Assembly (NCBI GenBank): GCA_019136325.1
Contig: JAGVUJ010000302.1
Coordinates: 1 to 40,769, forward strand
DNA from: Deltaproteobacteria bacterium
GTDB lineage: Bacteria; Desulfobacterota; Syntrophia; Syntrophales; Smithellaceae
Reading direction: 5' to 3'
Length of the DNA stretch: 40,769 nt
The notes below the pieces were generated by a model. The model made no database searches. It saw only the letters and a list, made by a program, of their open reading frames with translations, and was not told the DNA's origin. Within the stretch, counting starts at the first letter, position 1. Each line of letters begins with the position of its first letter. Position numbers and translations under genes: made by a program. This document shows positions 16,293 through 24,643 of the stretch, one piece after another.

Positions 16293-16922
16293 TCACGATT
16301 TCATATTCAGGCAAGCTTCATGGATGGCGCGCATCGCGGCCAGTGGATCGGGTGCGTCGCTTACGGCGCGGATGACCGCCGCATTATGCGGATGCGCCTG
16401 CAACGGCCTGATCCGCTCCAGATTCAACCCGCCGATGGCTACGACGGGATGCCGGCTGACGGACAGTGCGGCTTTCAAAGCCCCGGGTCCTGTCACCGGA
16501 TCGGGTTGGGCCTTGGAATGGGTGGCAAACAGCGGACCGAAACCGATGTAATCCACGGGTGCGGCATTGGCGGCGGCGACCTGCTTCAGGTTGTGCGTGG
16601 AAAGACCCAGCAGCATGATCGGACCGATAAGCTGCCGAGCCTCTGCTACCGGAAGGTCGTCCTGTCCCAGATGCACGCCGTCGGCTTGCGAGACCAGTGC
16701 GATGTCCGGCCGGTCATTGACGATGAAGAGCGTGCCGGTGTTTTTGGTGATTCGTCGCAGGGTATGCGCCAGAGCAAGATGTTCACGCTCATCGTGGCCC
16801 TTATAACGCAATTGCACGGCGGGAAGGCCGGCTTCTACAGCCCTCCGGCAGAGCATTTCATACCCGTCACGCGGCTCGGTCAATACCAGATAAAGCCCGC
16901 GTCGCAGGATAGCACGTGGCAT
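16293..16922 (-). CDS. thiE: Thiamine-phosphate synthase
   Basis: 209 residues from MPRAILRRG; the strong GGGAGGT seven bases upstream favours this ATG over the in-frame ATGs at 16943 and 16940. ThiE joins the pyrimidine and thiazole moieties into thiamine phosphate. Seen motifs: VQLRYK (37-41), VNDRPDIAL (68-76), DGVHLGQDDL (81-90), GLSTH (106-110) and YIGFGPLFATHSK (125-137), all on a TIM barrel. It follows thi4 with a spacing of 17 bases in a two-gene operon under a TPP riboswitch. Confidence 0.92.
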   Translation of the reverse strand: MPRAILRRGLYLVLTEPRDGYEMLCRRAVEAGLPAVQLRYKGHDEREHLALAHTLRRITKNTGTLFIVNDRPDIALVSQADGVHLGQDDLPVAEARQLIGPIMLLGLSTHNLKQVAAANAAPVDYIGFGPLFATHSKAQPDPVTGPGALKAALSVSRHPVVAIGGLNLERIRPLQAHPHNAAVIRAVSDAPDPLAAMRAIHEACLNMKS

Positions 16923-16939
16923 CTGTACCTCCCTTGTCA

Positions 16940-17710
16940 TCATAGACGCTCCAGAATCATTTCAGCCGCCTTGCGTCCCGAGAGCAGCATGCCGCCGAAG
17001 ACCGGGCCCATGCGGTAGCCGCCATAAACCGCGTTGGCCGCCATGCCGCTGACATAAAGCCCCGGATAGACCTCGCGGGTATTTTCCACCGTTTGCAACT
17101 CGCCCTGTCCGGCTTCCATGGATTTCTCGCCTACAATGCCGCCGGTGCTCGTATTCAGTCGGATACCCATTTTCCGGACGAGCACTTCGGTGACGTTGGC
17201 GGGATGGCCCGTGCCGTCGATGACGTATTGGGCGTGAAGGGTTATCGGGTCCACATGCCACTTCAGGATATCGACCGCCCCCCAATTGATGACCAGTCCG
17301 GCCACGCGCTCGTTCTTGATCACCACATCCTCCATGGCAATAAGGTTGAAGATCTGCAGTCCGGCGCGCACGGCCTTGTGGATGAGTGTCGCCGTGACAT
17401 CCACGGCATCGAGAACATAATATCCCGGAGCGTATTCCGATCCCGTAAGGTCGAACTCATCAAGCAGTTGCCGGCCGGCTTCCTGCACGACAATGGCATT
17501 GAACATCATGCCGCCTCCCCAGACGCCTCCTCCTATCGAGAGCTTGCGTTCGAAGAGCGCCACCTTACGTCCTGCTTTGGCCAGATAATATCCGGCCACC
17601 AAACCCGAGGGTCCGCCGCCGACGATGGCGACATCAAGTTCCAGACAGTGATCAAGCTTTTTAAAATAAGAATCCAGAATCGCCCGACTGATGATGACTT
17701 CATTTAACAT
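16940..17710 (-). CDS. thi4: Thiazole synthase Thi4, sulfide-dependent His type
   Basis: 256 residues. Thi4 makes the thiazole precursor ADT from NAD, glycine and sulfur. The FAD/NAD motif [14 protein letters not shown] is at 28-41, [12 protein letters not shown] at 60-71, and the C-terminal [22 protein letters not shown] block carries the Fe-site and nucleotide contacts. In yeast the sulfur comes from an active-site cysteine in a CMDPN context; here the same place reads WHVDPIT with His152, as in methanococcal Thi4, which use free sulfide catalytically. That suits a sulfidic anoxic cell. GGGGAGG precedes the ATG. The gene sits behind a TPP riboswitch. Misannotation as ribulose-1,5-bisphosphate synthetase is common for this family; thiamine context argues against it. 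Confidence 0.92.
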   Translation of the reverse strand: MLNEVIISRAILDSYFKKLDHCLELDVAIVGGGPSGLVAGYYLAKAGRKVALFERKLSIGGGVWGGGMMFNAIVVQEAGRQLLDEFDLTGSEYAPGYYVLDAVDVTATLIHKAVRAGLQIFNLIAMEDVVIKNERVAGLVINWGAVDILKWHVDPITLHAQYVIDGTGHPANVTEVLVRKMGIRLNTSTGGIVGEKSMEAGQGELQTVENTREVYPGLYVSGMAANAVYGGYRMGPVFGGMLLSGRKAAEMILERL

Positions 17711-17756
17711 AGATGCCTCCCCAAGATTTTATGGAGTGGCTGACCGGTATGGATGC

Positions 17757-17792
17757 TAAAAAAAATCCGTTTCCTCATGAGGGGAAACGGAT
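17757..17792 (-). terminator. Riboswitch-controlled transcription terminator
   Basis: On the minus strand ATCCGTTTCC (17792-17783) pairs perfectly with GGAAACGGAT (17774-17765) and is followed by a T-run down to 17757. It lies between the TPP aptamer and thi4, so it is the expression platform. Confidence 0.85.
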
Positions 17793-17804
17793 GAATACGC
17801 CTTT

Positions 17805-17878
17805 TTCTCTCCCTACGCCGGCATTATCCGGATCAGGTTCAAAGGGTATAATCTCAGACCGTATTGGCCACCCCTGTT
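17805..17878 (-). promoter_or_regulatory. TPP riboswitch (THI element)
   Basis: Read on the minus strand it has the conserved THI-box order: AGGGGTG, GGTCTGAGA, TACCC, GAACCTGATC, GGATAATGCC and GCGTAGGGA. It precedes a terminator and the thi4-thiE operon, so thiamine pyrophosphate should stop transcription before the genes. Confidence 0.96.
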
Positions 17879-18108
17879 TTTTATGTATAGATCAGGAACG
17901 TTTCTGTCAAGCGGAAGATGTGATAATTAATGGATGCATCCTTGGGTCTTGAAGGAGAGAAGCAAACTCATTTGGCAAATCAATGATAACGGTCTTTGCC
18001 TTGTCGCAATTCTCTTGACAGGGTCGACGGCATTTCTTATTCTCTTTTACAGAATCACTATCTTCAGACAATGATTACTGGGTGTAAAGTTTCGAACGGA
18101 TAAAATCC

Positions 18109-19113
18109 ATGCTGATACGTCTGGTTAAAGATTGGTCGCAGCCTGACTTGATGCGTCAAACGCCGCAGGGAGATGGCAAATGGCGAGATATTCAATTTAC
18201 ATTTGAGCCGGTCAAACACTGCGACTATCTGATCATGCTCAACAATAGACGGGATAGCTCCGTGTCCGTTCACTGCCCGCCGGAGCATGTCTGGGTCATG
18301 ATGCAGGAACCGTACATTCCTTTCTCGAATGATTGGATGATCAAGGATCTTGACGGGTGCTCGAAAATCTTAACCCATCACACCGCCAGTGTGAACAGGG
18401 CCGAGGCGTCCCATCCCGCTGTTCCCTGGCACGTTGACCGAAACTACAAACAATTACTGTGGTGCCGGCGGCCGGTCAAGCAACGCTTGATTTCCTGGAT
18501 TACCAGCCGGTTAACGGTTACGCCGATGCATTGTAAACGCATGGCCTTTTATCACTATTTACAATCCTGTAAATTCCCGGTGGATGTTTATGGGAGAGGC
18601 ATCCGTCATATCCATGATAAGTGGGACGGTCTGGCATCTTATTATTATTCGCTGGCCATTGAAAATGACCGAGGCAATGATTACTGGACGGAGAAACTCG
18701 CGGATTGTTTTCTGAGTTGGACAGTGCCTGTTTATGACGGTTGTCTTAATCTGGAAAAATATTTTCCGCCCGAGTCCTTTATTCGTATCAATATCGATGA
18801 TCCTGTTGCCAGTTTGAAAATCATCGCTGAAACATCGGACCCTGACGATTGGCGTCGTCGTCTCCCCGCATTGCAGAAGGCGCGTGAGCTTGTTTTAAAC
18901 CGATGGCAGTTTTTTCCGCACATCTATGAAAAAATCAAAAATGATGTTCGGCCGGCAGGTCCGGCATCGAGAATTTCCATTCCGGATAACCGGGTCATGC
19001 GTTTGAAGGATGAAATTTGTTTTTTGATGAATGAATTGAAGCAAAAAGGACCGCTTGCTTTAGGCAGGCAGCTTAATAACAAAATCGACTATTTTCGCTG
19101 GCGCAACCTTTGA
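18109..19113 (+). CDS. GT10-family (fucosyltransferase-like) glycosyltransferase
   Basis: 334 residues. The C-terminal half has the hallmark of family GT10 alpha-1,3-fucosyltransferases: SLAIEN near residue 183, DYWTEKL, then VPVYDG and FPPESFIRIN (to about 228). The first half (VWVMMQEPY, SKILTHH) is the variable acceptor domain. There is no signal or membrane helix, so it acts in the cytoplasm on a glycan precursor, with GDP-fucose or a related sugar nucleotide as donor. No other glycan gene is nearby. The ribosome site is weak. A strong terminator follows at 19148-19186. Confidence 0.8.
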   Translation: MLIRLVKDWSQPDLMRQTPQGDGKWRDIQFTFEPVKHCDYLIMLNNRRDSSVSVHCPPEHVWVMMQEPYIPFSNDWMIKDLDGCSKILTHHTASVNRAEASHPAVPWHVDRNYKQLLWCRRPVKQRLISWITSRLTVTPMHCKRMAFYHYLQSCKFPVDVYGRGIRHIHDKWDGLASYYYSLAIENDRGNDYWTEKLADCFLSWTVPVYDGCLNLEKYFPPESFIRINIDDPVASLKIIAETSDPDDWRRRLPALQKARELVLNRWQFFPHIYEKIKNDVRPAGPASRISIPDNRVMRLKDEICFLMNELKQKGPLALGRQLNNKIDYFRWRNL

Positions 19114-19147
19114 AAGAAAAAGAAGGGATTATGGCATATAAAATCAA

Positions 19148-19190
19148 AAAACCTCACCGATTTACAGAACAAATCGGTGAGGTTTTCGAA
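19148..19190. terminator. Bidirectional intrinsic terminator
   Basis: A perfect 16-bp stem (19148-19163 with 19171-19186) with a 7-base loop and A-run/T-run flanks. It can end the plus-strand GT10 gene and the minus-strand small gene at 19227-19532. Confidence 0.88.
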
Positions 19191-19226
19191 TAAATCTTGC
19201 TAACACGTTACCGCTTAAGGGTCTTT

Positions 19227-19532
19227 TTATTTCTTAAATGCGTCGCAAGGATCAAATTCCAGAAGAGGCGTCATTATGCCCATCAGTTTCTTGCTGATAG
19301 TGGAATTCATGAGCGGCTTTAAAAACGGATCTAATGACTTAAAAATTGCATTTGTGTCAATCCCCGCTTTATTGGCCATGGTTAGCATAAAGCTTCCCAT
19401 ATCTACAAGAGAAGCCTGACCTACAACATCTTCCATTTCATTATCGGTCATTGCGGTCATTTCTGCTTTTACGCTTAAAGGAATAATGGTTACGCATAAA
19501 ATAAGCAGTAAGATTATAATTTTTTTATTCAT
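19227..19532 (-). CDS. Small secreted protein with DNEMEDVVGQA motif
   Basis: 101 residues. A signal peptide ends about SVKA-EMTA (residue 23). The mature N-terminus reads MTAMTDNEMEDVVGQASL, a motif of the kind (L.D.EM..V.GQAG) found at the start of several small secreted or surface proteins of Gram-negative bacteria, DUF6160-like. The rest is short, amphipathic and has one Cys near the end (DPCDAFKK). The G-rich GGGGGG acts as ribosome site. It converges on the GT10 gene across a shared terminator. The function is unknown; I only see resemblance at the motif. Confidence 0.65.
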   Translation of the reverse strand: MNKKIIILLLILCVTIIPLSVKAEMTAMTDNEMEDVVGQASLVDMGSFMLTMANKAGIDTNAIFKSLDPFLKPLMNSTISKKLMGIMTPLLEFDPCDAFKK

Positions 19533-19832
19533 TGTCCCCCCCTTTTTTTTATTTAGATTTTTCCAGTCGCAATCAATGGCGACTTTTCCGCTCTTTTAGA
19601 TCATTAACCTATCATTAGTCAAGATTAATATTATCTTAAATTGTACACGAATTGCTGAAGAATTAATTAATCTGCTCATCACTGGCGATTTCCCGTCCCA
19701 TATCGACATATTGATAATAATATCGAATATATATGCATTATGCTTCTCGCGCCGGCATCTTTTGTCATGTGTTTTCAGATACAGGTTTTCGGTACGGTAG
19801 GGTCATTTCCGATAGAAAAGACAAAAAAATAA
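19533..19832. other. AT-rich intergenic region
   Basis: No gene seen. It should hold the promoter of the small secreted protein on the minus strand; TTGACT near 19623 is a possible -35 box, but no convincing -10 box lies at the right distance. No repeats of note were found. Confidence 0.4.
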
Positions 19833-19867
19833 AAAAGGGTTGTCGCGTTGAGTGCGACAACCCTTTT
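19829..19867 (-). terminator. Terminator of the acetyl/propionyl-CoA synthetase gene
   Basis: A perfect 14-bp stem (19833-19846 with 19854-19867) and a 7-base loop; on the minus strand it ends in a T-run. It is 18 bases after the stop codon of the synthetase. Confidence 0.88.
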
Positions 19868-19884
19868 CGGTTGTGAAATGGAAA

Positions 19885-21786
19885 TTATTTTTTCCCGTAG
19901 CCGATGGTCTGCGCTGCCTGGGCGATGACGTCCAGCACGGAAGGATCGTCTATCGTGGAAGGCACCACATAATCCTTGCCGTCAACGATCTTGCGCATGG
20001 TGCTGCGCAGGGTTTTCCCGGAACGTGTTTTCGGCAGAGCCTTGACGACGGCGGCTTCCTTGAAACAGGCCAGGGCTCCCAGTTCGGAACGGACCATCTG
20101 GACAAGTTCCTTGATAATGTCCTCTGGTTTGCGATCCACGCCGGCTTTGAGGACAACAAATCCCACCGGAACCTGACCTTTAAGCTGATCTTCCGCGCCG
20201 AAGACAGCGCATTCCGCGACGTCCTTATGTTTGGAGACGATTTCTTCCATCGCGCCGGTGGACAGACGGTGTCCGGCGACGTTGATAACATCGTCAATGC
20301 GTCCCATGATAAAGATGTAGCCGTCTTCATCGAAGCGCCCGCCGTCGCCGGTGACGTAATAACCCGGCCGTTCCGTCACATATTCCAGATAGCGTTTATC
20401 GTCCTGCCACAGTGTGGGCAGGCATCCCGGAGGCAGAGGAAGTTTGATAACCACGGAGCCCTCTTCGCCGTTGGGCAACTGATTGCCGTCGGCATCGAGG
20501 ATCTGAACGTTGTAGCCGGGCACCGGTTTTGTCGGCGAACCCGCCTTGATGGGAAATTTTTCAATGCCCATGCAGTTGGCCGCGATGGGCCAGCCGGTTT
20601 CCGTCTGCCACCAGTGATCCACGACGGGAATCTTCAGCATGTCGCTGGCCCAGTGATAGGTGTCGGGATCAAGGCGTTCGCCGGCAAGAAATAAATATCG
20701 GAGACACGTGATGTCGTATTTTTTCAGATAATCACCTGCGGGGTCTTCCTTCTTAATGGCACGGAAAGCCGTGGGCGCCGTGAACAAAACGGAGACGCCG
20801 TGCTGGGAGATCACACGCCAGAAAGCGCCCGGATCGGGCGTGCCGACGGGTTTTCCTTCATAAACGATGGTGGTGCAGCCGTAAAGTAGCGGGGAATAGA
20901 CAATATAAGAATGACCGACAACCCAGCCGACGTCGGAGGCCGCCCAGAAGACTTCGCCCGGCTTGACATCATAGATATTTTTCATCGACCACTTCAGGGC
21001 GACGGCGTGGCCGCCGTTGTCCCGCATGACGCCTTTGGGTTTGCCGGTTGTTCCGGAGGTGTAAAGAATATAAAGAGGATCGGTCGCGGCAACGGATACG
21101 CAGGCGGCAGCTTTGGCATTTTTGACCAGATCGTTCCAGTCCAGATCACGCGACGCGTCCATTTCCGCCTTGACCTGCGGACGCTGATAAATGACGCATT
21201 TTTGGGGTTTGTGAGCAGCCAGTTTGATGGCTTCATCCAGAAGCGGTTTGTAGGGAATCGTTTTTTTGCCTTCAATGCCGCAGGAAGCGGAAATCATCAC
21301 TTTGGGTTTGGCGTCGTCGATGCGGATGGCCAGTTCATTGGGAGCAAATCCGCCGAAGACGACGGAATGAACTGCTCCGATGCGGGCGCAGGACAGCATG
21401 GCCACGACGGCTTCCGGTATCATGGGCATGTAGATGATCACGGTGTCGCCTTTTTTGACACCCAGTGAACTGAGAGCGCCGGCGAATTTGGAAACCTTGT
21501 CCAGCAATTCCTTATAGGTGATTTTCTGGACGGTATTGGTGACCGGGCTGTCGTAGATGATGGCCGCCTGTTCTCCCCGTCCCGATTCGACCTGATAGTC
21601 CAGTGCATTGTAACAGGTATTGAGTTCGCCTCCGGTAAACCAGCGGTAGAAAGGTTTGTTGCCGTCATCGAGAACCTTGTCCCATTTTTTGTTCCAGACA
21701 ACGTCCTCTGCCGCTTTGCCCCAGAAGACATCCGGTTCATTGATGGATTGAGAAAAAACTTCCGCATACTTTAATAGATCAGCCAT
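19885..21786 (-). CDS. Acetyl-CoA/propionyl-CoA synthetase (AMP-forming)
   Basis: 633 residues, the full length of Acs/PrpE enzymes. The N-terminal segment (YAEVFSQSI, FYRWFTGGELNTCYNALD, IIYDSPV) is closer to propionyl-CoA synthetases than to classic Acs. Motifs: ILYTSGTTGKPKGVMRDNGG (about 248-267 in part), SDVGWVVGHSYIVY, DHWWQTETGWPI, GYYVTGDGGRFDEDGYI, GRIDDVINVAGHRLSTG and the catalytic lysine in TRSGKTLRSTMRK. A GAGGA site lies eight bases before the ATG. In Syntrophus aciditrophicus an AMP-forming Acs has been reported to run in reverse and make ATP from AMP and pyrophosphate; whether this enzyme does so is not visible here. It has its own promoter and terminator. Confidence 0.9.
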   Translation of the reverse strand: MADLLKYAEVFSQSINEPDVFWGKAAEDVVWNKKWDKVLDDGNKPFYRWFTGGELNTCYNALDYQVESGRGEQAAIIYDSPVTNTVQKITYKELLDKVSKFAGALSSLGVKKGDTVIIYMPMIPEAVVAMLSCARIGAVHSVVFGGFAPNELAIRIDDAKPKVMISASCGIEGKKTIPYKPLLDEAIKLAAHKPQKCVIYQRPQVKAEMDASRDLDWNDLVKNAKAAACVSVAATDPLYILYTSGTTGKPKGVMRDNGGHAVALKWSMKNIYDVKPGEVFWAASDVGWVVGHSYIVYSPLLYGCTTIVYEGKPVGTPDPGAFWRVISQHGVSVLFTAPTAFRAIKKEDPAGDYLKKYDITCLRYLFLAGERLDPDTYHWASDMLKIPVVDHWWQTETGWPIAANCMGIEKFPIKAGSPTKPVPGYNVQILDADGNQLPNGEEGSVVIKLPLPPGCLPTLWQDDKRYLEYVTERPGYYVTGDGGRFDEDGYIFIMGRIDDVINVAGHRLSTGAMEEIVSKHKDVAECAVFGAEDQLKGQVPVGFVVLKAGVDRKPEDIIKELVQMVRSELGALACFKEAAVVKALPKTRSGKTLRSTMRKIVDGKDYVVPSTIDDPSVLDVIAQAAQTIGYGKK

Positions 21787-21820
21787 AATAATTCCTCTTT
21801 AAGTTGATAGATTTGTTATG

Positions 21821-21850
21821 GGCATAGCAGATTGAAATCGTGTTTGTCAA
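21821..21850 (-). promoter_or_regulatory. Promoter of the acetyl/propionyl-CoA synthetase gene
   Basis: On the minus strand TTGACA (21850-21845), an 18-base spacer ending in TGC, and TATGCC (21826-21821), a perfect -35 box with an extended -10 box. The ATG is 34 bases further. Confidence 0.5.
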
Positions 21851-21929
21851 AGATAAAGATGAAAAATCCGTGATTGTTCCGCCTGTTCTCCGAATATCGC
21901 ATAGCTCGTTCTCTGAGAATCTCACTACG

Positions 21930-22007
21930 ACGAACGCTTCATCGTTTTCTTCGTTCGTGTTCAGCGGGTGTCATTAAAAAAGCGGGGGAACTTTCGTTCC
22001 CCCGCTT
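21930..22007 (-). terminator. Terminator of the 3-hydroxyacyl-CoA dehydrogenase gene, with a further inverted repeat
   Basis: The terminator proper is 22007-21996 paired with 21991-21980 (12 bp, TTTC-type loop), followed on the minus strand by a run of six T. A second inverted repeat, ACGAACG (21930-21936) with CGTTCGT (21952-21958), lies beyond it; its role is unknown. Confidence 0.85.
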
Positions 22008-22053
22008 GATCAACCTGATGGGTAAAGGGTTCTCTCAGATAAGAAATAGAAAA

Positions 22054-23217
22054 CTATTTCATCGTCTTGAAGGAGCCGTCCACGATTTCGGGCTCGGGTT
22101 TGAAAATCTTCAGGCCGAAACGCGCGTGCAATTTATTCAGCGTATCCGCCAGCTGAGCAGGTTCCATACCGGCGCCAAAAGCGAACGGTCCGGCAAATGC
22201 TCTCATGCAGTGAACCATGCCCAGATCGATATCCGCCGCGGATGCCGCGATCTTCTCTTTGTAAACGCGCACGGCTTCGTTGATCTGAATAGCCAGAAAA
22301 TCCAGTGGGCCGAAGTCCTGCGATTCTACGGACATATCGATCTTGGCCTTGCCGCCTTCCCAGGTGTAAATGCCCTGGCCGCTCTTCATGCCGAGTTTCT
22401 TGCTGTCCAGCAGATTCTGAAGGACTTTGCCGGGCTTGAATTCCGGAGAAAGCGTCTCGGAATAATACTTGAGGGTGTGATAGAAAACGTCAATGCCGAC
22501 GTAGTCAGCCAACTCGAAGGGGCCCATGGGCATGCCGGCCTTGGCCTTCATAATCGCATCGATCGTGTCGACTTTGACTTTGCCTTCATCCAGAATGGCG
22601 CTGATCAGGGCCTGGTTGGGTGCGCCGATGCGGTTGACGATGAAGCCCGGGGAATCTTTGAGGACTTTGATGGGAACTTTGCCGATCTTCTTGGTCAGTT
22701 CACACAGCAAATCCACGTTCGCGTCGGTGGTTTGCTTGGCATAAATCACTTCCACGCCTTTCATGACCGGCGCGGGATTGAAGAAATGCATACCGAGAAT
22801 CCGCTCCGGGTTCTTCCCGGCGGTGGCGATTTCGCTAATGCTCATGGTGGAGGTGTTGGACGCGATCAGCGCGTCAGCCGGAGCTGCGGCCGACAGTTCG
22901 GCACATACCGTTTTCTTCAGAGACATGATTTCCGGAACGGCTTCGATAATGACCTGGGCGTCCTTGACTGCTTCGGCGTTGCTTAAAGATGTGGACAAGT
23001 TGCCTAATACTTCGGCTTTTTTTTCAGCAGTCATTTTGCCCTTGCTGACGAGAGTATCCAGGCTCTTGGTAACCGTGGCCATGCCTTTGTCAATAAACTC
23101 CTGTTTGATGTCCACCATGACAGCCTTGATCCCGGCCTGTGCGCATACCTGGGCGATGCCGTTTCCCATGGCTCCCGAACCGATTACCGCAACTTTCTTG
23201 ATATCATCCAATTTCAT
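22054..23217 (-). CDS. 3-hydroxyacyl-CoA dehydrogenase with duplicated C-terminal domain
   Basis: 387 residues; the classic short form has about 280. It oxidises 3-hydroxyacyl-CoA to 3-ketoacyl-CoA with NAD in beta-oxidation, or the reverse. The NAD motif VAVIGSGAMGNGIAQ is at 9-23, EAVPE and SNTSTMSI follow, and the catalytic His is in GMHFFNPAPVMKGVEV. PGFIVNRI and GPFELADYVGIDV mark the first C-terminal domain; a second one starts at about residue 305 (FLAIQINEAVRVYKE) and contains MRAFAGPFAFGAGM. There is no fused hydratase. It is transcribed from a good promoter as a single gene, upstream of but separate from the synthetase at 19885-21786. Confidence 0.92.
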   Translation of the reverse strand: MKLDDIKKVAVIGSGAMGNGIAQVCAQAGIKAVMVDIKQEFIDKGMATVTKSLDTLVSKGKMTAEKKAEVLGNLSTSLSNAEAVKDAQVIIEAVPEIMSLKKTVCAELSAAAPADALIASNTSTMSISEIATAGKNPERILGMHFFNPAPVMKGVEVIYAKQTTDANVDLLCELTKKIGKVPIKVLKDSPGFIVNRIGAPNQALISAILDEGKVKVDTIDAIMKAKAGMPMGPFELADYVGIDVFYHTLKYYSETLSPEFKPGKVLQNLLDSKKLGMKSGQGIYTWEGGKAKIDMSVESQDFGPLDFLAIQINEAVRVYKEKIAASAADIDLGMVHCMRAFAGPFAFGAGMEPAQLADTLNKLHARFGLKIFKPEPEIVDGSFKTMK

Positions 23218-23286
23218 AGTTGTTCTCCTTCTTATTATTTTTGATTTGATAAGAATTTAAGCAGCAATTCTTTTTCGTGTGAGCGG

Positions 23287-23316
23287 AGTATAGGAAATAC
23301 AAAGCTAACCTGTCAA
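23287..23316 (-). promoter_or_regulatory. Promoter of the 3-hydroxyacyl-CoA dehydrogenase gene
   Basis: On the minus strand TTGACA (23316-23311), an 18-base spacer and TATACT (23292-23287), with one mismatch to the consensus. The ATG is about 70 bases downstream. Confidence 0.65.
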
Positions 23317-23566
23317 GGAAAAAAGGATTAATATTTAATTTAATTTAATGTTTTTGCCGGAACGGAAGAACACGGTAAAAAACGAGATTATTTACTAATA
23401 TCACAAGAAAAATAAGAGCTTCAAGATTGGTGAAAATCGTCAGCGGTTGAGTTCCGGAACCTCGTGGGGCGCTTAATGTGATTTTACGCAATTTCTATTT
23501 AATTTTCCTCGACCTGGATTTTATTCAGGAAGCATTTACGCTTTTGATCTTTGGCTTAACCCTATT

Positions 23567-23640
23567 AAATCCGGCGGTGACCCCTAAACCATATCCATCC
23601 TGAAAAAAGCGGGCATGGATGTATCTCTGGAAGGGCAATC
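23567..23640 (+). pseudogene. Possible relic of an oligoendopeptidase F-like C-terminus
   Basis: The plus frame reads KSGGDP, a stop codon, then TISILKKAGMDVSLEG. This resembles the C-terminal end of M3-family oligoendopeptidases, typically K(S/A)GGS..P...LKKAGVD. There is no open frame upstream, and the piece runs into the tail of the tetR gene on the other strand. It is short, so the assignment is tentative. The rest of the 23218-23638 gap holds no gene. Confidence 0.35.
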
Positions 23641-24277
23641 AATTTTCAGGCAGCAGATACCTGCAAATCATGTCTTCGATTTCTTTGAGGAGCCTTTTTT
23701 CTTCAACACCGGTACTGGCAAATTTAATCTGGTGAATCATGTCTTCCATGAATTTGAGCAATAATACCGCGGCCGCTTCAAAATCGGATATGCGGATATA
23801 GTTCTTGTATGTCTGCATATAGAAAACCAGCAGATCGATTACTTTTTTTTCTTCTTTGCGGCGTATTTTTTCTATTTCTTTGTCCAGCAGTATCATGGCC
23901 AGTATTTCTCTGAGGAGTTTCACGTTCACTTTATACTCTGAAATAATCTGGCTGATGATGAGGTGCGCAAGCTTTTTCCCTTCTTTATAATTATCCGCCT
24001 GATTTTTATGAATCTTAAGTTCCAAATTGAGCAGCACTTTTTCAAAGATGTTTTTGAAGATTCGTTTGATTATCTCAATAAAGACCTCTTTTTTGTTGTT
24101 GAAATAACTGTAGAAGGTGCCTGTAGCGACATCGGCTTTGGCGGCAATCTCCAGCGCGTTCGTTCCCAGGTAGCCCTTTTCAGCAAATAATACCGTTGCG
24201 GCGCTGATAATTTTTTCTTTGGACTCAATTCCCCTCTGTTGTTTCGGAATGCGGGCTTTATTTTTTGAAACAGCCAT
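23639..24277 (-). CDS. TetR-family regulator of the acyl-CoA dehydrogenase pair
   Basis: 212 residues. The helix-turn-helix is at about 22-68 (KIISAATVLFAEKGY...VATGTFYSYFNNKKEVF). The ligand domain is rich in Lys, Ile and Leu, like TetR proteins that sense acyl-CoA (PsrA, FadR of Bacillus); it has a single Cys near the end. It diverges from the acyl-CoA dehydrogenase genes, and two near-identical palindromes lie in the shared region, so it probably represses both directions. Base composition is more AT-rich than its neighbours. Confidence 0.85.
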   Translation of the reverse strand: MAVSKNKARIPKQQRGIESKEKIISAATVLFAEKGYLGTNALEIAAKADVATGTFYSYFNNKKEVFIEIIKRIFKNIFEKVLLNLELKIHKNQADNYKEGKKLAHLIISQIISEYKVNVKLLREILAMILLDKEIEKIRRKEEKKVIDLLVFYMQTYKNYIRISDFEAAAVLLLKFMEDMIHQIKFASTGVEEKRLLKEIEDMICRYLLPEN

Positions 24278-24383
24278 ATCGTCCCTCGCGTTCTAACGAT
24301 TGCCCGGAATTCTGCAAATTTCCAAAGCGTTGTTTGTATATATGATTCATAGGTTGCATTTCAATGATTTTTTATCCATAAAA

Positions 24384-24407
24384 AAATATGAAACATAATT
24401 CATATTT
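24384..24407. promoter_or_regulatory. TetR operator 1
   Basis: Perfect 9-base arms AAATATGAA and TTCATATTT around ACATAA. It is the partner of the operator at 24438-24461; the two centres are 54 bases apart, about five helical turns. Confidence 0.8.
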
Positions 24408-24410
24408 ATG

Positions 24411-24441
24411 TTGACATTGTATAATATAGCGGATATGTAAT
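24411..24441 (+). promoter_or_regulatory. Probable promoter of the acyl-CoA dehydrogenase operon
   Basis: TTGACA at 24411-24416 between the two operators. The best -10 is unclear: TGTAAT (24436-24441) at a 19-base spacer, or a perfect TATAAT (24420-24425) that would need another -35. Either would be covered by a repressor bound at the flanking palindromes. Confidence 0.5.
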
Positions 24442-24461
24442 ATGAAACATCATTCATATTA
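24438..24461. promoter_or_regulatory. TetR operator 2
   Basis: Perfect 9-base arms TAATATGAA and TTCATATTA around ACATCA. The inner 22 bases differ from operator 1 at only one spacer base. Confidence 0.8.
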
Positions 24462-24643
24462 TAATTCATGGAATAAAACATACTGAATATAAGCAGGACC
24501 GTCACTGACTATCGCTTTGCGCTCCTATAAGCTGTCGGGCTCTATTCAGAGTGCGATCAAAGAGCAAACAATCACAGGTCCCGGATATTGATAAGTCTGT
24601 ATTTATGCAGTCAGCAGTCTGACTATAAAAAAGGGGGGGATAA

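Noticed and set aside
19885..21786. Calling this the ATP-forming Acs1 of Syntrophus
   Set aside because: The N-terminal sequence is closer to propionyl-CoA synthetases; direction and substrate cannot be read from sequence.
21874..22986. 370-codon plus-strand frame opposite the 3-hydroxyacyl-CoA dehydrogenase
   Set aside because: It runs through a terminator and the real gene; the translation is His/Phe/Arg-rich and lacks motifs.
24340..24352. Third TetR operator near ATGATTCAT
   Set aside because: Only a short palindrome without the AATATGAA arms; not like the two clear operators.
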